The translations under genes were made by a program, and so were the position numbers. From NCBI GenBank assembly GCA_947169265.1, contig CAMVPC010000009.1:1-64000 (forward strand): DNA of 64,000 nucleotides, given 5' to 3'. The notes below the pieces were generated by a model that ran no database searches, had not been told where the DNA came from, and saw nothing but the letters and a program-made list of their open reading frames with translations. Each line of letters opens with the position of its first letter. Position 1 is the stretch's first letter. Below are positions 46,492-55,471 of the stretch, piece after piece. This stretch comes from an uncultured Prevotellaceae bacterium (lineage in GTDB: Bacteria; Bacteroidota; Bacteroidia; Bacteroidales; Muribaculaceae).

Positions 46492-49404
46492 TTATTGTAG
46501 TAACAGGTTGTAGAGGGCGGTCACGTCGGCGCCACTCACGACACCCTCTCCACTCACGTCGGGGTCGCCGGCCACCGTTTTGCCATCGAGCAGGTAGCCG
46601 TAGAGGGCCGTCACGTCGGCACCGCTCACAACGCCGTCGCCGTTCACGTCTCCGCGCAACACGACCACGTCAGGCGCAATCACGAGCGTGCCCTTGAATA
46701 GCCTGTTACTGCTGTCAATCATTCCACCATGGCTTGCGCTCCAGGTGGCGCCTTCGGTTACCACCTTGCAGCCGGTGAGCCGCAGATCGTTGAAGAACGC
46801 CAGGCAAGCGTAAGTACCCGTCATCTCCACGCGGGAGTTGTCGATCACCAGATTGGGGATGTAGGCAAGACTGCCGCTTTCATTATAACCCATCGCTCCG
46901 TTGATGCCTATTCCTGTATCTCGGGTGTTGGTGGCCGTGAGTTGTGCCATGTCCTTGACGGTGAGCGTGCCTTTGACCACGTTAATCGCGCCATTGCCAC
47001 CCAGCTCGGCCGCGCACGACGCGCTGTTGCCGGTGAATGTGGCCGAGGCCTCGAGACGCACAGCGGCTTTGCCCACCGCGAGGAGGAAGTTCTCGCCCGT
47101 GAAGACCACCTTCAGTCCTTCAACGGCGCTGAAGAGCGCATAGGTTTCGCCGCCATCTATTGTGGTGTTAGCAATGGTGAGCGTGTTGGCCTCGGGGTCG
47201 TAAACCACCTTGCCGTCGCCCAGAATGTCGCCGCAGTTGGCGCCGGTGACCTTGTTGCCCGCCACAACCAAGTCGTATTCGGGGACTCCCACCGTGAACG
47301 TGTTCACCGGCTTGTTGTCACTATCCAGCACGCTGTAGAAGAGGTAGTAGCCGCCTGACTCGTTGGCGTGTACTGCAGGGCCGAAGGTGGCACCGGTGGC
47401 CGGATCGATGAAATTCACGCCTGAGGCCAGCGTCATGCTCGCCGTCTGCGAGTCGTTGGAGTACTGGTTGACGCAAGCATAACCATCAGCTCCGCCGGTG
47501 GCGGTAAGCCGTCCGGCATTAATCTCATAGTCGAAACGCTCCAGCCCCGATGAGCTGATCGCGGCACCATCAGTCGATTGCGAAGTGAGCATCGTCACCG
47601 ACGGACCGTTGAGAAGCAGTTTCACCGAGTTGCAGTTGTAAGCCGAGAGACCATGCCCGCCACCGGCCAGTGTGAGCGTGCCGCTGCCGGTGAAACGCAG
47701 GGTGGCATTAAGCGCCGAGTTACCTTTGGCGCCGCCAACCACAAGGCCTGCCCCCGCGACCGACATATCCTCCACGATACATGTTCCCTGCACGTCGATG
47801 GTGAGGTCGTCGAGTACCTGGCCGTCGCCATCAAGCAGAATCGCGCCTACGCCGCTGCTTTGATAGGTTTTCAAAGCGGCATCGGTGAGCGTGAGCGTCG
47901 AGCCGTCGAAGGTGATTGAGCCGCTCGTGAGGCTGCCGCGGTCGGTGAGCACTTGCGTGAGGTTGTCCTTATTCTCCTGGGTCACTTTCACACCGGCGAT
48001 GGTGAGAGGATACTCATCAATTCCGGGCACGATTTCAAGCTCGCCCTCCCAGGTCTTGCCATCGCTGCCCACAATTTCATACACTTCCACCCTGCCGCCT
48101 GCCGGCTTGGCGATGTGGCAGTTTTTGAGCGTGAGCGAGGGGGCTGTCTGGATATATCCGTTATTGATATAAATGCGGGAATTATCAATGATGAGAGGCA
48201 CATCGTTGTTATCGTTTTGGATCAGGCCTCTCTCGGGAATCGTGATGTCGCAGTTGCGAATCGTAAGACCGGGCTCGGCGATGTGCTGGTGGGTAAACAG
48301 CCCGATGCCGGAGAGGTGCTGCGACGATTCGAGCGAGAGCGTGCTGCCCTCTTCGCCCTCGAGCACCACGCCCTGGCTTTCCTTGAAATCAATGGTATAA
48401 GTGCTGGCCACCGTACCAATGAGATTGGTGCCTTTCACCTTTATCTTGAGACCCTCCACGTCGGCGATGATGCCCTGCTTCTCGCTATAGATGGTGGCAT
48501 TGTCGAGCGTGAGCACATTGGACTCGGGGTCGTAGCTCACCGTGCCGTCGCCCAGAATATCGTCGCGATTGAAATTATCCACTTGGCGGCCGGCAATCCA
48601 CAAGGGATAAGTTTGCCCTATCTTGAGCGTTTTGGCCGGTTGTCCGTTGCTGTCGAGCCATGTATAGTGTTTGTCCTCATAGAAGCCAAACTCACCACCC
48701 GCCGGCTCAATAAGTGTCATATTCTCTCTATTGTTATAGAGCCTATATTCAGTGTGTTGACTTGCGTGCTTAACAGCCTCGGTGGCACCCGTGGCAAGTA
48801 GCGAGCCTTTATAAAAATTGTAAATAGCCGCGCTGCCCAACTCAGGGGAGCTTTTCGAATATATACCATAGTCGCTTTGCGCTGAGCCGGCTATAACATC
48901 GGGTCCATTAAAGTAAAATTGCACACCATCACGCTCTGTGTTTAGTATCCCTTGCTCAAGATTGAGTCGGCCGTCGTCTTGAAAATAAATCTCTAACCCG
49001 TTGCTAGAGCCGGAACCCACCGTCAAGGATTTGCAGGTAAACGCCGAAGGACCGCTCATGGTATTGTGAACCCCACATTCACCGGTAACATTAATTTTCA
49101 GATTCTTAATGTCGATGTCATAGTCCTCATACTCTCCGCCAACAGCAATCATGCCACGGTCGGACACGCCATTTTTGAGTACCGCATTGTCTAGATAAAG
49201 TACGTAGGCGTCGTCTTCATTCACAATTTTGGCAAATTCGATGGTGCCGCTCTGGAGCGTGCCTCGCTCCTGGCCAAGGATTTCCGTGAGTTTGTACTGG
49301 TTGTCGGTGGTAACTTGGAGTCCGTCAATCCACAAATTATAACGGGCCGCGGCGGCGCTGAGCGCCACCAGCGCGGCAATTAAGAATAATAACGTTTTTC
49401 GCAT
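46492..49404 (-). CDS. Large secreted mosaic protein with dockerin-like doublet (paralogue 1)
   Basis: A 970-aa exported protein. Signal peptide MRKTLLFLIAALVALSAAAA. The body is built of repeated beta-rich modules that open with phrases like YPLWIAGRQVDNFNRDDILG followed by DGTVSYDPESNVLTLDNATI, seen about four times; the pattern suggests a right-handed beta-helix or stacked beta solenoid. Residues about 918-970 are the dockerin-like doublet; the second loop reads DVSGEGVV, with Glu in place of the usual Asp at loop position 5. The N-terminal about 132 residues are identical to paralogue 2, and a central block is identical to paralogue 3. Surface adhesin role is a guess. Confidence 0.7.
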   Translation of the reverse strand: MRKTLLFLIAALVALSAAAARYNLWIDGLQVTTDNQYKLTEILGQERGTLQSGTIEFAKIVNEDDAYVLYLDNAVLKNGVSDRGMIAVGGEYEDYDIDIKNLKINVTGECGVHNTMSGPSAFTCKSLTVGSGSSNGLEIYFQDDGRLNLEQGILNTERDGVQFYFNGPDVIAGSAQSDYGIYSKSSPELGSAAIYNFYKGSLLATGATEAVKHASQHTEYRLYNNRENMTLIEPAGGEFGFYEDKHYTWLDSNGQPAKTLKIGQTYPLWIAGRQVDNFNRDDILGDGTVSYDPESNVLTLDNATIYSEKQGIIADVEGLKIKVKGTNLIGTVASTYTIDFKESQGVVLEGEEGSTLSLESSQHLSGIGLFTHQHIAEPGLTIRNCDITIPERGLIQNDNNDVPLIIDNSRIYINNGYIQTAPSLTLKNCHIAKPAGGRVEVYEIVGSDGKTWEGELEIVPGIDEYPLTIAGVKVTQENKDNLTQVLTDRGSLTSGSITFDGSTLTLTDAALKTYQSSGVGAILLDGDGQVLDDLTIDVQGTCIVEDMSVAGAGLVVGGAKGNSALNATLRFTGSGTLTLAGGGHGLSAYNCNSVKLLLNGPSVTMLTSQSTDGAAISSSGLERFDYEINAGRLTATGGADGYACVNQYSNDSQTASMTLASGVNFIDPATGATFGPAVHANESGGYYLFYSVLDSDNKPVNTFTVGVPEYDLVVAGNKVTGANCGDILGDGKVVYDPEANTLTIANTTIDGGETYALFSAVEGLKVVFTGENFLLAVGKAAVRLEASATFTGNSASCAAELGGNGAINVVKGTLTVKDMAQLTATNTRDTGIGINGAMGYNESGSLAYIPNLVIDNSRVEMTGTYACLAFFNDLRLTGCKVVTEGATWSASHGGMIDSSNRLFKGTLVIAPDVVVLRGDVNGDGVVSGADVTALYGYLLDGKTVAGDPDVSGEGVVSGADVTALYNLLLQ
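48050..48516 (-). repeat. 467-bp identical block, copy in paralogue 1
   Basis: Base-for-base match to 52477-52943 on reading both lines. Encodes about 155 residues of a beta-rich module inside the coding sequence. Confidence 0.88.
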
Positions 49405-49588
49405 ATTATCTATACTTATAATGAATAATTTAATTTTGAAGCAACAGGTTGTAGAGGGCCGTCACGTCGGCGCCGCTCACCACACCGTCGCCGCTCACGT
49501 CGGGGTCGCCGGCCACCGCCTTACCGTCGAGCAGGTAGCCGTAGAGGGCCGTCACGTCGGCACCGTTCACAAAGCCGTCGCCGTTCAC
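49006..49588 (-). repeat. 583-bp identical block, copy 1
   Basis: Matches 51848-52430 without a visible difference. It spans the 5' end of paralogue 1, the 25-bp intergenic gap and the dockerin-like end of paralogue 2, so it crosses a gene boundary. The offset of 2842 bp equals one gene unit. Confidence 0.88.
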
Positions 49589-52246
49589 ATCGCCGGGTAG
49601 CACAACGGCGTCAGGCTCGATAATCACACTTTTTTGCTCTTTACGGCCCACTTTGATGGTACCGTATTGTTCATCATAGACGGCACCCTCGGGGTCGGTG
49701 ATAGAACAGTTTATCATTTCCAGGCCGTCGAGCAGCCACATGGCATACATGCTCGTGCTGTAAGCGCTCAATCGGGAGTTATCCACAGTGACGGTTTCCT
49801 TGAGCTGACCCGACGTGTCGTTCCAGCCCTGGATAGCAAAGGCTGTAGCCACCACTTCCACATTAGTGCCGTCGGTGACAGCGAGCTTGCCGCCACGAAT
49901 GAGGTTCACACCATTGTAGCCCATGAGTGAGAGCTTGCCGCCTCCCCTAATGGTGGTGGTGCAGTTGGAGCTTGTGGCAAATGCCGTGCTGGGCCAGCCG
50001 TCCACCATATCGCTGAGCAAAATGGCATTGTCGCCGGCGACAGTGATGGTGAGGTTGGTCACGCCATAGTTCTCAATACCGCCCGTTCCCTCGGTGATGT
50101 AGATGCCGTTGAGCACGAGGTGCTGGTCGCTCCAGTCGTAATTTGCCTTGCCGTCGCCCAGGATGTCGAAGACGTTGGCATGGGTGACACGCACGCCGCC
50201 CACCCACAGCTCGGGAATCTCAACGCTGCTCAGCACCAGTTTCGTGCCCTTGAGCACATTGCCCTCGCTGTCGTAGGCGCGGCCATCGGCGATATAGGCG
50301 CCCGAGGGAGCCTCCACGTCATAGTTGGGGATGTCGGACATGCTGATTGCGTTAAAGCCCACGAGGCAGGCCTGGTTGCCGGTAGCACTGATATATTCAT
50401 TGCCGGTGGTGATTTTCAGCTCACACTTGTGGGTGGTTTCATTACCCACGCCGTAGATACCGTAGTCGTCGGCTTCGACATCGAGCGCACCCATGCTCAC
50501 CTCGAGCAGGTCGCGCACTTGCACGCCATTCTTGGCATTCTTGATGTGGAGCACACCGGTGCCGGTGAAAGAGGTGGGGCAATCGTCGCCCAGCAAAATA
50601 CCGCCAACGCCGTTAGCGTCTATCACATTGTGGGAAATGGCGTTTATTTTCAAGTCGGGAATTTGACTGTTAATCACAAAGCCGCTGGTGACAGTGGCTT
50701 TCAGCTCCATGCCCTCCATGGTGAGCGTGTTGGTCACGGGGTCGTAACGCAGGGTGCCGTCGCCCAGGATATCGTCACGGTTATTACCGGTCACCTGGGT
50801 GCCGTTGATGGTGAGGTCATAGACGGCACGGCCTATCTCAACTTCTTTGGCCACGTTGTTATCGACATCAACTATCACACAACTGGGAGTCACAAACATG
50901 CCGCCGGCAGGCTTGACGATTTCGATGCCGTCGCCCATTGTGAGGGCTCGCACACCACTGAAGGCGCCCACTCCCGTGTCGAGGCACTTAGCCCACAAGT
51001 GGGCATCGTCGAGCACCGAAACCGAGCTCCCCACATCGGTGGTAGTGTTTGTGAGTCCGTTGAAGCCATACAAAGCACCATCGGCATACATCTTCACGCC
51101 CTCGGTAAGCGCCAGGGACGCGGCGCGCTGCTGCACCGCTCTACCTTGGTAGCACACCACTTGCAGCTCGCCGTCGCCGGCAAGCGTGGTGGCCGCTTCG
51201 CTGAAACGCATGGCAATGCCCGAGGCGTGGTCGTTCTCAATGCGGTTGGTACCCACCAGATTGATTTTCAAGCCATCGACCTCGCTGTCGAAGCTCAAGC
51301 CGTCGAACTCTTCGGCCGAGTTGTCACTGATGTGGGCATTGTGGAGCGTGAGCACATTGCTTTTAGGATTATAGAACACCGTGCCATCGCCCAGAATATC
51401 GTCGCGATTGAAATTATCCACTTGGCGGCCGGCAATCCACAAGGGATATTTTTTCCCTATCTTGAGCGTTTTGGCCGGTTGTCCGTTGCTGTCGAACCAT
51501 GTATTATAGTAGTTCTCCTCATAGAAGCCAAACTTGCCACCTGCCGGCTCAATAAGTTCCATGTCCTCCCAATCGTCAGATATGTCATATCTGGTACGCT
51601 CACTTTCATGCCTAACAGCCTCGGTGGCTCCTGTGGCAAGTAGCGAGCCTTTTTGTATATAGTAACAAGCTGTGTTGTTCGTCGAAGGGGAGCTCTTCGT
51701 ATAGATACCATAGTCGCTTTGCGCTGAACCGGCTATGACATCGGGTCCTCTAAATATAAAATACACGTCATCACGCTCTGTGTTTAGTATCCCTTGTTCA
51801 AGATTGAGTCGGCCGTCGCCGAAAAAATAAATCTCTAAGGTGTTGTAAGAGCCGGAACCCACCGTCAAGGATTTGCAGGTAAACGCCGAAGGACCGCTCA
51901 TGGTATTGTGAACCCCACATTCACCGGTAACATTAATTTTCAGATTCTTAATGTCGATGTCATAGTCCTCATACTCTCCGCCAACAGCAATCATGCCACG
52001 GTCGGACACGCCATTTTTGAGTACCGCATTGTCTAGATAAAGTACGTAGGCGTCGTCTTCATTCACAATTTTGGCAAATTCGATGGTGCCGCTCTGGAGC
52101 GTGCCTCGCTCCTGGCCAAGGATTTCCGTGAGTTTGTACTGGTTGTCGGTGGTAACTTGGAGTCCGTCAATCCACAAATTATAACGGGCCGCGGCGGCGC
52201 TGAGCGCCACCAGCGCGGCAATTAAGAATAATAACGTTTTTCGCAT
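49430..52246 (-). CDS. Large secreted mosaic protein with dockerin-like doublet (paralogue 2)
   Basis: A 938-aa exported protein with the same signal peptide and first about 132 residues as paralogue 1. Module openings YPLWIAGRQVDNFNRDDILG, YDLTINGTQVTGNNRDDILG and ELWVGGVRVTHANVFDILG are visible. Residues about 885-938 are the doublet (GDVNGDGFVNGADVTALYG and DVSGDGVVSGADVTALYN), ending LLLQN. It begins 25 bases after the stop of paralogue 3. Function unknown; surface exposure inferred. Confidence 0.7.
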   Translation of the reverse strand: MRKTLLFLIAALVALSAAAARYNLWIDGLQVTTDNQYKLTEILGQERGTLQSGTIEFAKIVNEDDAYVLYLDNAVLKNGVSDRGMIAVGGEYEDYDIDIKNLKINVTGECGVHNTMSGPSAFTCKSLTVGSGSYNTLEIYFFGDGRLNLEQGILNTERDDVYFIFRGPDVIAGSAQSDYGIYTKSSPSTNNTACYYIQKGSLLATGATEAVRHESERTRYDISDDWEDMELIEPAGGKFGFYEENYYNTWFDSNGQPAKTLKIGKKYPLWIAGRQVDNFNRDDILGDGTVFYNPKSNVLTLHNAHISDNSAEEFDGLSFDSEVDGLKINLVGTNRIENDHASGIAMRFSEAATTLAGDGELQVVCYQGRAVQQRAASLALTEGVKMYADGALYGFNGLTNTTTDVGSSVSVLDDAHLWAKCLDTGVGAFSGVRALTMGDGIEIVKPAGGMFVTPSCVIVDVDNNVAKEVEIGRAVYDLTINGTQVTGNNRDDILGDGTLRYDPVTNTLTMEGMELKATVTSGFVINSQIPDLKINAISHNVIDANGVGGILLGDDCPTSFTGTGVLHIKNAKNGVQVRDLLEVSMGALDVEADDYGIYGVGNETTHKCELKITTGNEYISATGNQACLVGFNAISMSDIPNYDVEAPSGAYIADGRAYDSEGNVLKGTKLVLSSVEIPELWVGGVRVTHANVFDILGDGKANYDWSDQHLVLNGIYITEGTGGIENYGVTNLTITVAGDNAILLSDMVDGWPSTAFATSSNCTTTIRGGGKLSLMGYNGVNLIRGGKLAVTDGTNVEVVATAFAIQGWNDTSGQLKETVTVDNSRLSAYSTSMYAMWLLDGLEMINCSITDPEGAVYDEQYGTIKVGRKEQKSVIIEPDAVVLPGDVNGDGFVNGADVTALYGYLLDGKAVAGDPDVSGDGVVSGADVTALYNLLLQN

Positions 52247-52430
52247 ATTATCTATACTTATAATGAATAATTTAATTTTGAAGCAACAGGTTGTAGAGGG
52301 CCGTCACGTCGGCGCCGCTCACCACACCGTCGCCGCTCACGTCGGGGTCGCCGGCCACCGCCTTACCGTCGAGCAGGTAGCCGTAGAGGGCCGTCACGTC
52401 GGCACCGTTCACAAAGCCGTCGCCGTTCAC
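51848..52430 (-). repeat. 583-bp identical block, copy 2
   Basis: Second copy of 49006-49588; spans the 5' end of paralogue 2, the intergenic gap and the dockerin-like end of paralogue 3. Confidence 0.88.
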
Positions 52431-54272
52431 GTCGCCACGCAGGGACGTGCCGGGCAAAATCTCAAGCTCGCCCTCGCAGGTCTTGCCATCGCTGCCCACA
52501 ATTTCATACACTTCCACCCTGCCGCCTGCCGGCTTGGCGATGTGGCAGTTTTTGAGCGTGAGCGAGGGGGCTGTCTGGATATATCCGTTATTGATATAAA
52601 TGCGGGAATTATCAATGATGAGAGGCACATCGTTGTTATCGTTTTGGATCAGGCCTCTCTCGGGAATCGTGATGTCGCAGTTGCGAATCGTAAGACCGGG
52701 CTCGGCGATGTGCTGGTGGGTAAACAGCCCGATGCCGGAGAGGTGCTGCGACGATTCGAGCGAGAGCGTGCTGCCCTCTTCGCCCTCGAGCACCACGCCC
52801 TGGCTTTCCTTGAAATCAATGGTATAAGTGCTGGCCACCGTACCAATGAGATTGGTGCCTTTCACCTTTATCTTGAGACCCTCCACGTCGGCGATGATGC
52901 CCTGCTTCTCGCTATAGATGGTGGCATTGTCGAGCGTGAGCACGTTTTCCTCAGGTTGGTAGTTGACAGCACCGTCCCAGAGGACATCTTCACTGTTAAG
53001 GCTATGCACAAACATCTTACTCACTTTGATGGGGTACGCTGTCATACCTTCGAAACGCACTCGAAGGTTAAGCCATTTGTGATAGTAGAGGGGAATCCAC
53101 CCTTTGGCCTCCATGGTCGCTGCTTGCTCGGGCGTAAACACATTATAGTCAACACGTCCACCGGCAGACCCTTGACTATAAACCCACATTTCAGCTTTTT
53201 TGACTGTGGGCAGGTTATCAACCAAGTTTTCCGCTCCCTCACCGTTGATATTATTGTAGCATATTTCAAGATAAGTAAGCCTGGTATTCTTGCTGAGATC
53301 AACAGTGGTGAGGGCATTTCCGGAACAGTAAAGCGTGTTGATGCGCGGCAAGTATTCAATACCATTGAGGTTGTTGATAGCTTTGCCCATCACATTAAGC
53401 GAGGTAATACCAAGAATCTCCTCCCCACTGAGGTAGCTGTCGCTGCCGGCCGTAGTCGACAACAGGTAGTTGCGGAAATTGATATCGGGGAAGGTGGTGT
53501 TGTTGATATAGACCGGAGCAACGGGTGTTAAGTACACTTCCCCTTTTACCGGGCTATTGAATGAGTCTACAATCGTTTTCTGCGACGAGTCGAATTTAGC
53601 CCCGGCCGGAACGGTGTAGTTCATGTTACTGGTGAGCACGAGATTTTCCAAGTTATTCACAACCCGGTTCGAGGTCTTGGTACAAGACAAGAACAGATAG
53701 GACGCACCGGCCATCACATAATAAAAATCTTTTACCGCCGCCGTGGAGCCTGTGGCGTTGACATCGGAATTAGAGAAGCGCACAATCTCCTTGCCGCCAT
53801 CGCCCTTGAATGCCGAGCTGCTTGTCGCGGTCACCGTCATGTCGGCGTCCTTGACAAACAGCTCCGCGTCTTTCGTCACAAAAACCGCATCTTGGTCGCC
53901 GCCATTCACGATGACACGACCTCCCGCCTCACAAGTGATGGTGGTGTTAATTTCAAAACGCAGGGGGGCCGCGTCTTCGGCGCTCAGCTTGTTGGTTCCC
54001 ACAAACTTCACCGTAAGGCCATTGCATCCCTCATTGAGCAACGCACGGTTGTAACTGCCGGTGCGTTCAATTGTCACATCGGTGAACACCAGCGTGTTCT
54101 CACTCACGAGATACTTCACCGTGCCGCTCTTGATGTTGCTGCCGGTGATATTGTCGCAGTTCTCGTTGGTCACTTTAATGCCCGCAACCTGAAATTTGTA
54201 GTAGTAGGGTTCAAAAGCTTGGGCGACAATCGCCGAAAGCGCCAAAGCCATCATTACTAAGATCTTTTTCAT
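52272..54272 (-). CDS. Secreted leucine-rich-repeat/beta-module protein with dockerin-like doublet (paralogue 3)
   Basis: A 666-aa exported protein: signal peptide MKKILVMMALALSAIVAQA. An N-terminal beta module (residues 20-240) opens YYYKFQVAGIKVTNENCDN. Residues about 255-395 look like leucine-rich repeats (FPDINFRNYLLS, EEILGITSLNVMG, LPRINTLYCSGNALTTVDLS, NTRLTYLEICYNN). A second beta module (about 410-590) is partly identical to paralogue 1. The doublet is at 613-666. LRR plus beta modules suggests a binding role; ligand unknown. Confidence 0.7.
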   Translation of the reverse strand: MKKILVMMALALSAIVAQAFEPYYYKFQVAGIKVTNENCDNITGSNIKSGTVKYLVSENTLVFTDVTIERTGSYNRALLNEGCNGLTVKFVGTNKLSAEDAAPLRFEINTTITCEAGGRVIVNGGDQDAVFVTKDAELFVKDADMTVTATSSSAFKGDGGKEIVRFSNSDVNATGSTAAVKDFYYVMAGASYLFLSCTKTSNRVVNNLENLVLTSNMNYTVPAGAKFDSSQKTIVDSFNSPVKGEVYLTPVAPVYINNTTFPDINFRNYLLSTTAGSDSYLSGEEILGITSLNVMGKAINNLNGIEYLPRINTLYCSGNALTTVDLSKNTRLTYLEICYNNINGEGAENLVDNLPTVKKAEMWVYSQGSAGGRVDYNVFTPEQAATMEAKGWIPLYYHKWLNLRVRFEGMTAYPIKVSKMFVHSLNSEDVLWDGAVNYQPEENVLTLDNATIYSEKQGIIADVEGLKIKVKGTNLIGTVASTYTIDFKESQGVVLEGEEGSTLSLESSQHLSGIGLFTHQHIAEPGLTIRNCDITIPERGLIQNDNNDVPLIIDNSRIYINNGYIQTAPSLTLKNCHIAKPAGGRVEVYEIVGSDGKTCEGELEILPGTSLRGDVNGDGFVNGADVTALYGYLLDGKAVAGDPDVSGDGVVSGADVTALYNLLLQN
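52477..52943 (-). repeat. 467-bp identical block, copy in paralogue 3
   Basis: Second copy of 48050-48516, offset 4427 bp. Both edges fall inside coding sequence and in the same reading frame. Confidence 0.88.
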
Positions 54273-54331
54273 AAGGCCACTATTTTTATAATTTAGTATT
54301 ATCGCGTTTACTCGTCTACTTGTTTACTTGT

Positions 54332-54720
54332 TTATTGAAGAAGAACATTGTAAAGGGCCGTCACGTCGGCACCGCTCACAACGCCGTCGCCATTCACATC
54401 ACCCCGCATTCCGGGCAGTGTCCAGTCAAGATAGAACACAGCTGTTTTCTTGGTGCCTCCATAAGTGAGTGCCGCACCCACGTTGTATTCATAAGTGACA
54501 TGACGGCTGTCGGTATTGTTTTCACGTTCTGAATCTCGGCCGAACTGAGCGCTCCGTCATGGTCGGTATCGGCATAAGAATTCAAATACAGACGGAACAC
54601 GGCGTCGGGGAAGTTGCTCTGCGAGATTACAACATTTTGCGCCTGCCCCGCAGACGACATCAGTGCCGCCATCACACAAAACACAGGCAGCAACAGTCTT
54701 AAGTGCAACATCTTATTCAT
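54332..54720 (-). pseudogene. Broken dockerin-tagged LRR gene remnant (paralogue 4)
   Basis: The first frame starts MNKMLHLRLLLPVFCVMAAL (signal peptide) and an LRR-like start (SNFPDAVFRLYLNSYADTDH) related to paralogue 3, then runs out of frame near 54520. A second frame continues ENNTDSRHVTYEYNVGAALT and ends in a single dockerin-like loop (GDVNGDGVVSGADVTALYN) and VLLQ at 54332. At about 130 codons it is far shorter than its relatives, so an internal deletion with frameshift is more likely than one point error. The ORF track only shows the first part (54394-54720). Confidence 0.7.
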
Positions 54721-54733
54721 AATAGTGGTTATT

Positions 54734-54763
54734 TAATTATACTTTATAATTATACTTTATAAA
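54734..54763. repeat. Short AT-rich tandem repeat
   Basis: Two adjacent copies of aattatactttat upstream of the broken gene. It may be part of a promoter or a slippage product. No clear -7 box for the downstream genes was found here. Confidence 0.5.
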
Positions 54764-54829
54764 TATCGAATGAATCAATGTCGAGATTGGGATATTTTCA
54801 AAAATCACCTTCTCGAAACACAATCTTTA

Positions 54830-55222
54830 TTATTCTAAAGTGCCGCTATTTTTTTGCTGCTTGATGAATGCCGATGGCGTAATGCCGAAATTACGCTTGA
54901 AGGCACGCGTGAAATTGGGCGCGTCACCATACCCGCATTTGTTAGCTATCGCCTTGATGCGCAGGTGATTGTGAGTGGTGAGCAGCCAGCGGGCCAGCTT
55001 CATGCGGCGCTGCTCGATGAACACCTTGGGGGTGAGGCCCGTAATCTCCAGCAAGTGGTTGCGAAACTGAAACAAGCTCAATCCCATACTCTTGGCGATG
55101 GTTTCGGCCTCAAAAACTCCCTGGTTGATATTCGCGTCGACCACGTCAACACAAAGGCGCAAAAATTCGCTCCGACTCATACCGGCCGGCTGTATCGAAT
55201 GGGGAATATTTACACTGGACAT
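54830..55222 (-). CDS. AraC-family DNA-binding regulator (HTH domain only)
   Basis: A 130-aa regulator consisting of an AraC/XylS double helix-turn-helix: AKSMGLSLFQFRNHLLEITG, then ANKCGYGDAPNFTRAFKRNF with the usual FGITPSAF end. No ligand-binding or membrane domain. The track starts at 55339, but a -7 box at 55255-55262 lies inside that extension, so ATG 55222 (MSSVNIPHS) is preferred. It is divergent from the radical SAM operon, which it may control. The HTH resembles the C-terminus of the TPR regulator at 39386. Confidence 0.8.
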   Translation of the reverse strand: MSSVNIPHSIQPAGMSRSEFLRLCVDVVDANINQGVFEAETIAKSMGLSLFQFRNHLLEITGLTPKVFIEQRRMKLARWLLTTHNHLRIKAIANKCGYGDAPNFTRAFKRNFGITPSAFIKQQKNSGTLE

Positions 55223-55254
55223 ATTCACGTTTTTGCGACTACCAAAATGTGTTG

Positions 55255-55262
55255 CAAAGTTA
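55255..55262 (-). promoter_or_regulatory. -7 box of the AraC-type gene
   Basis: TAACTTTG on the minus strand, 33 bases before ATG 55222; the -33 element is weak. Confidence 0.5.
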
Positions 55263-55471
55263 CGGCCTAATCGTGCGTCAAGACTTATCATTTTGTAAAG
55301 TTTTCTTATCATTTCGTGCAATCGGGCGCTCATTATCAACTTTTTTAGTGTTTATGATAATCATCGGCATAAATATTCCCCATCGGCAAACAATAAAAGA
55401 AAGTCGCGCGACGTTATAAAAAAGTAAGTACTACTTTACTTAAGTTTTTATAGAGACTCTATACTATTAAC

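Noticed and set aside
50120-51643. 507-aa plus-strand ORF opposite paralogue 2
   Set aside because: Antisense shadow; repeats mirror the minus-strand module repeats.
46492-54272. CRISPR-like or satellite repeat array
   Set aside because: The repeats are long coding duplications with protein-level meaning, not short direct repeats with unique spacers.
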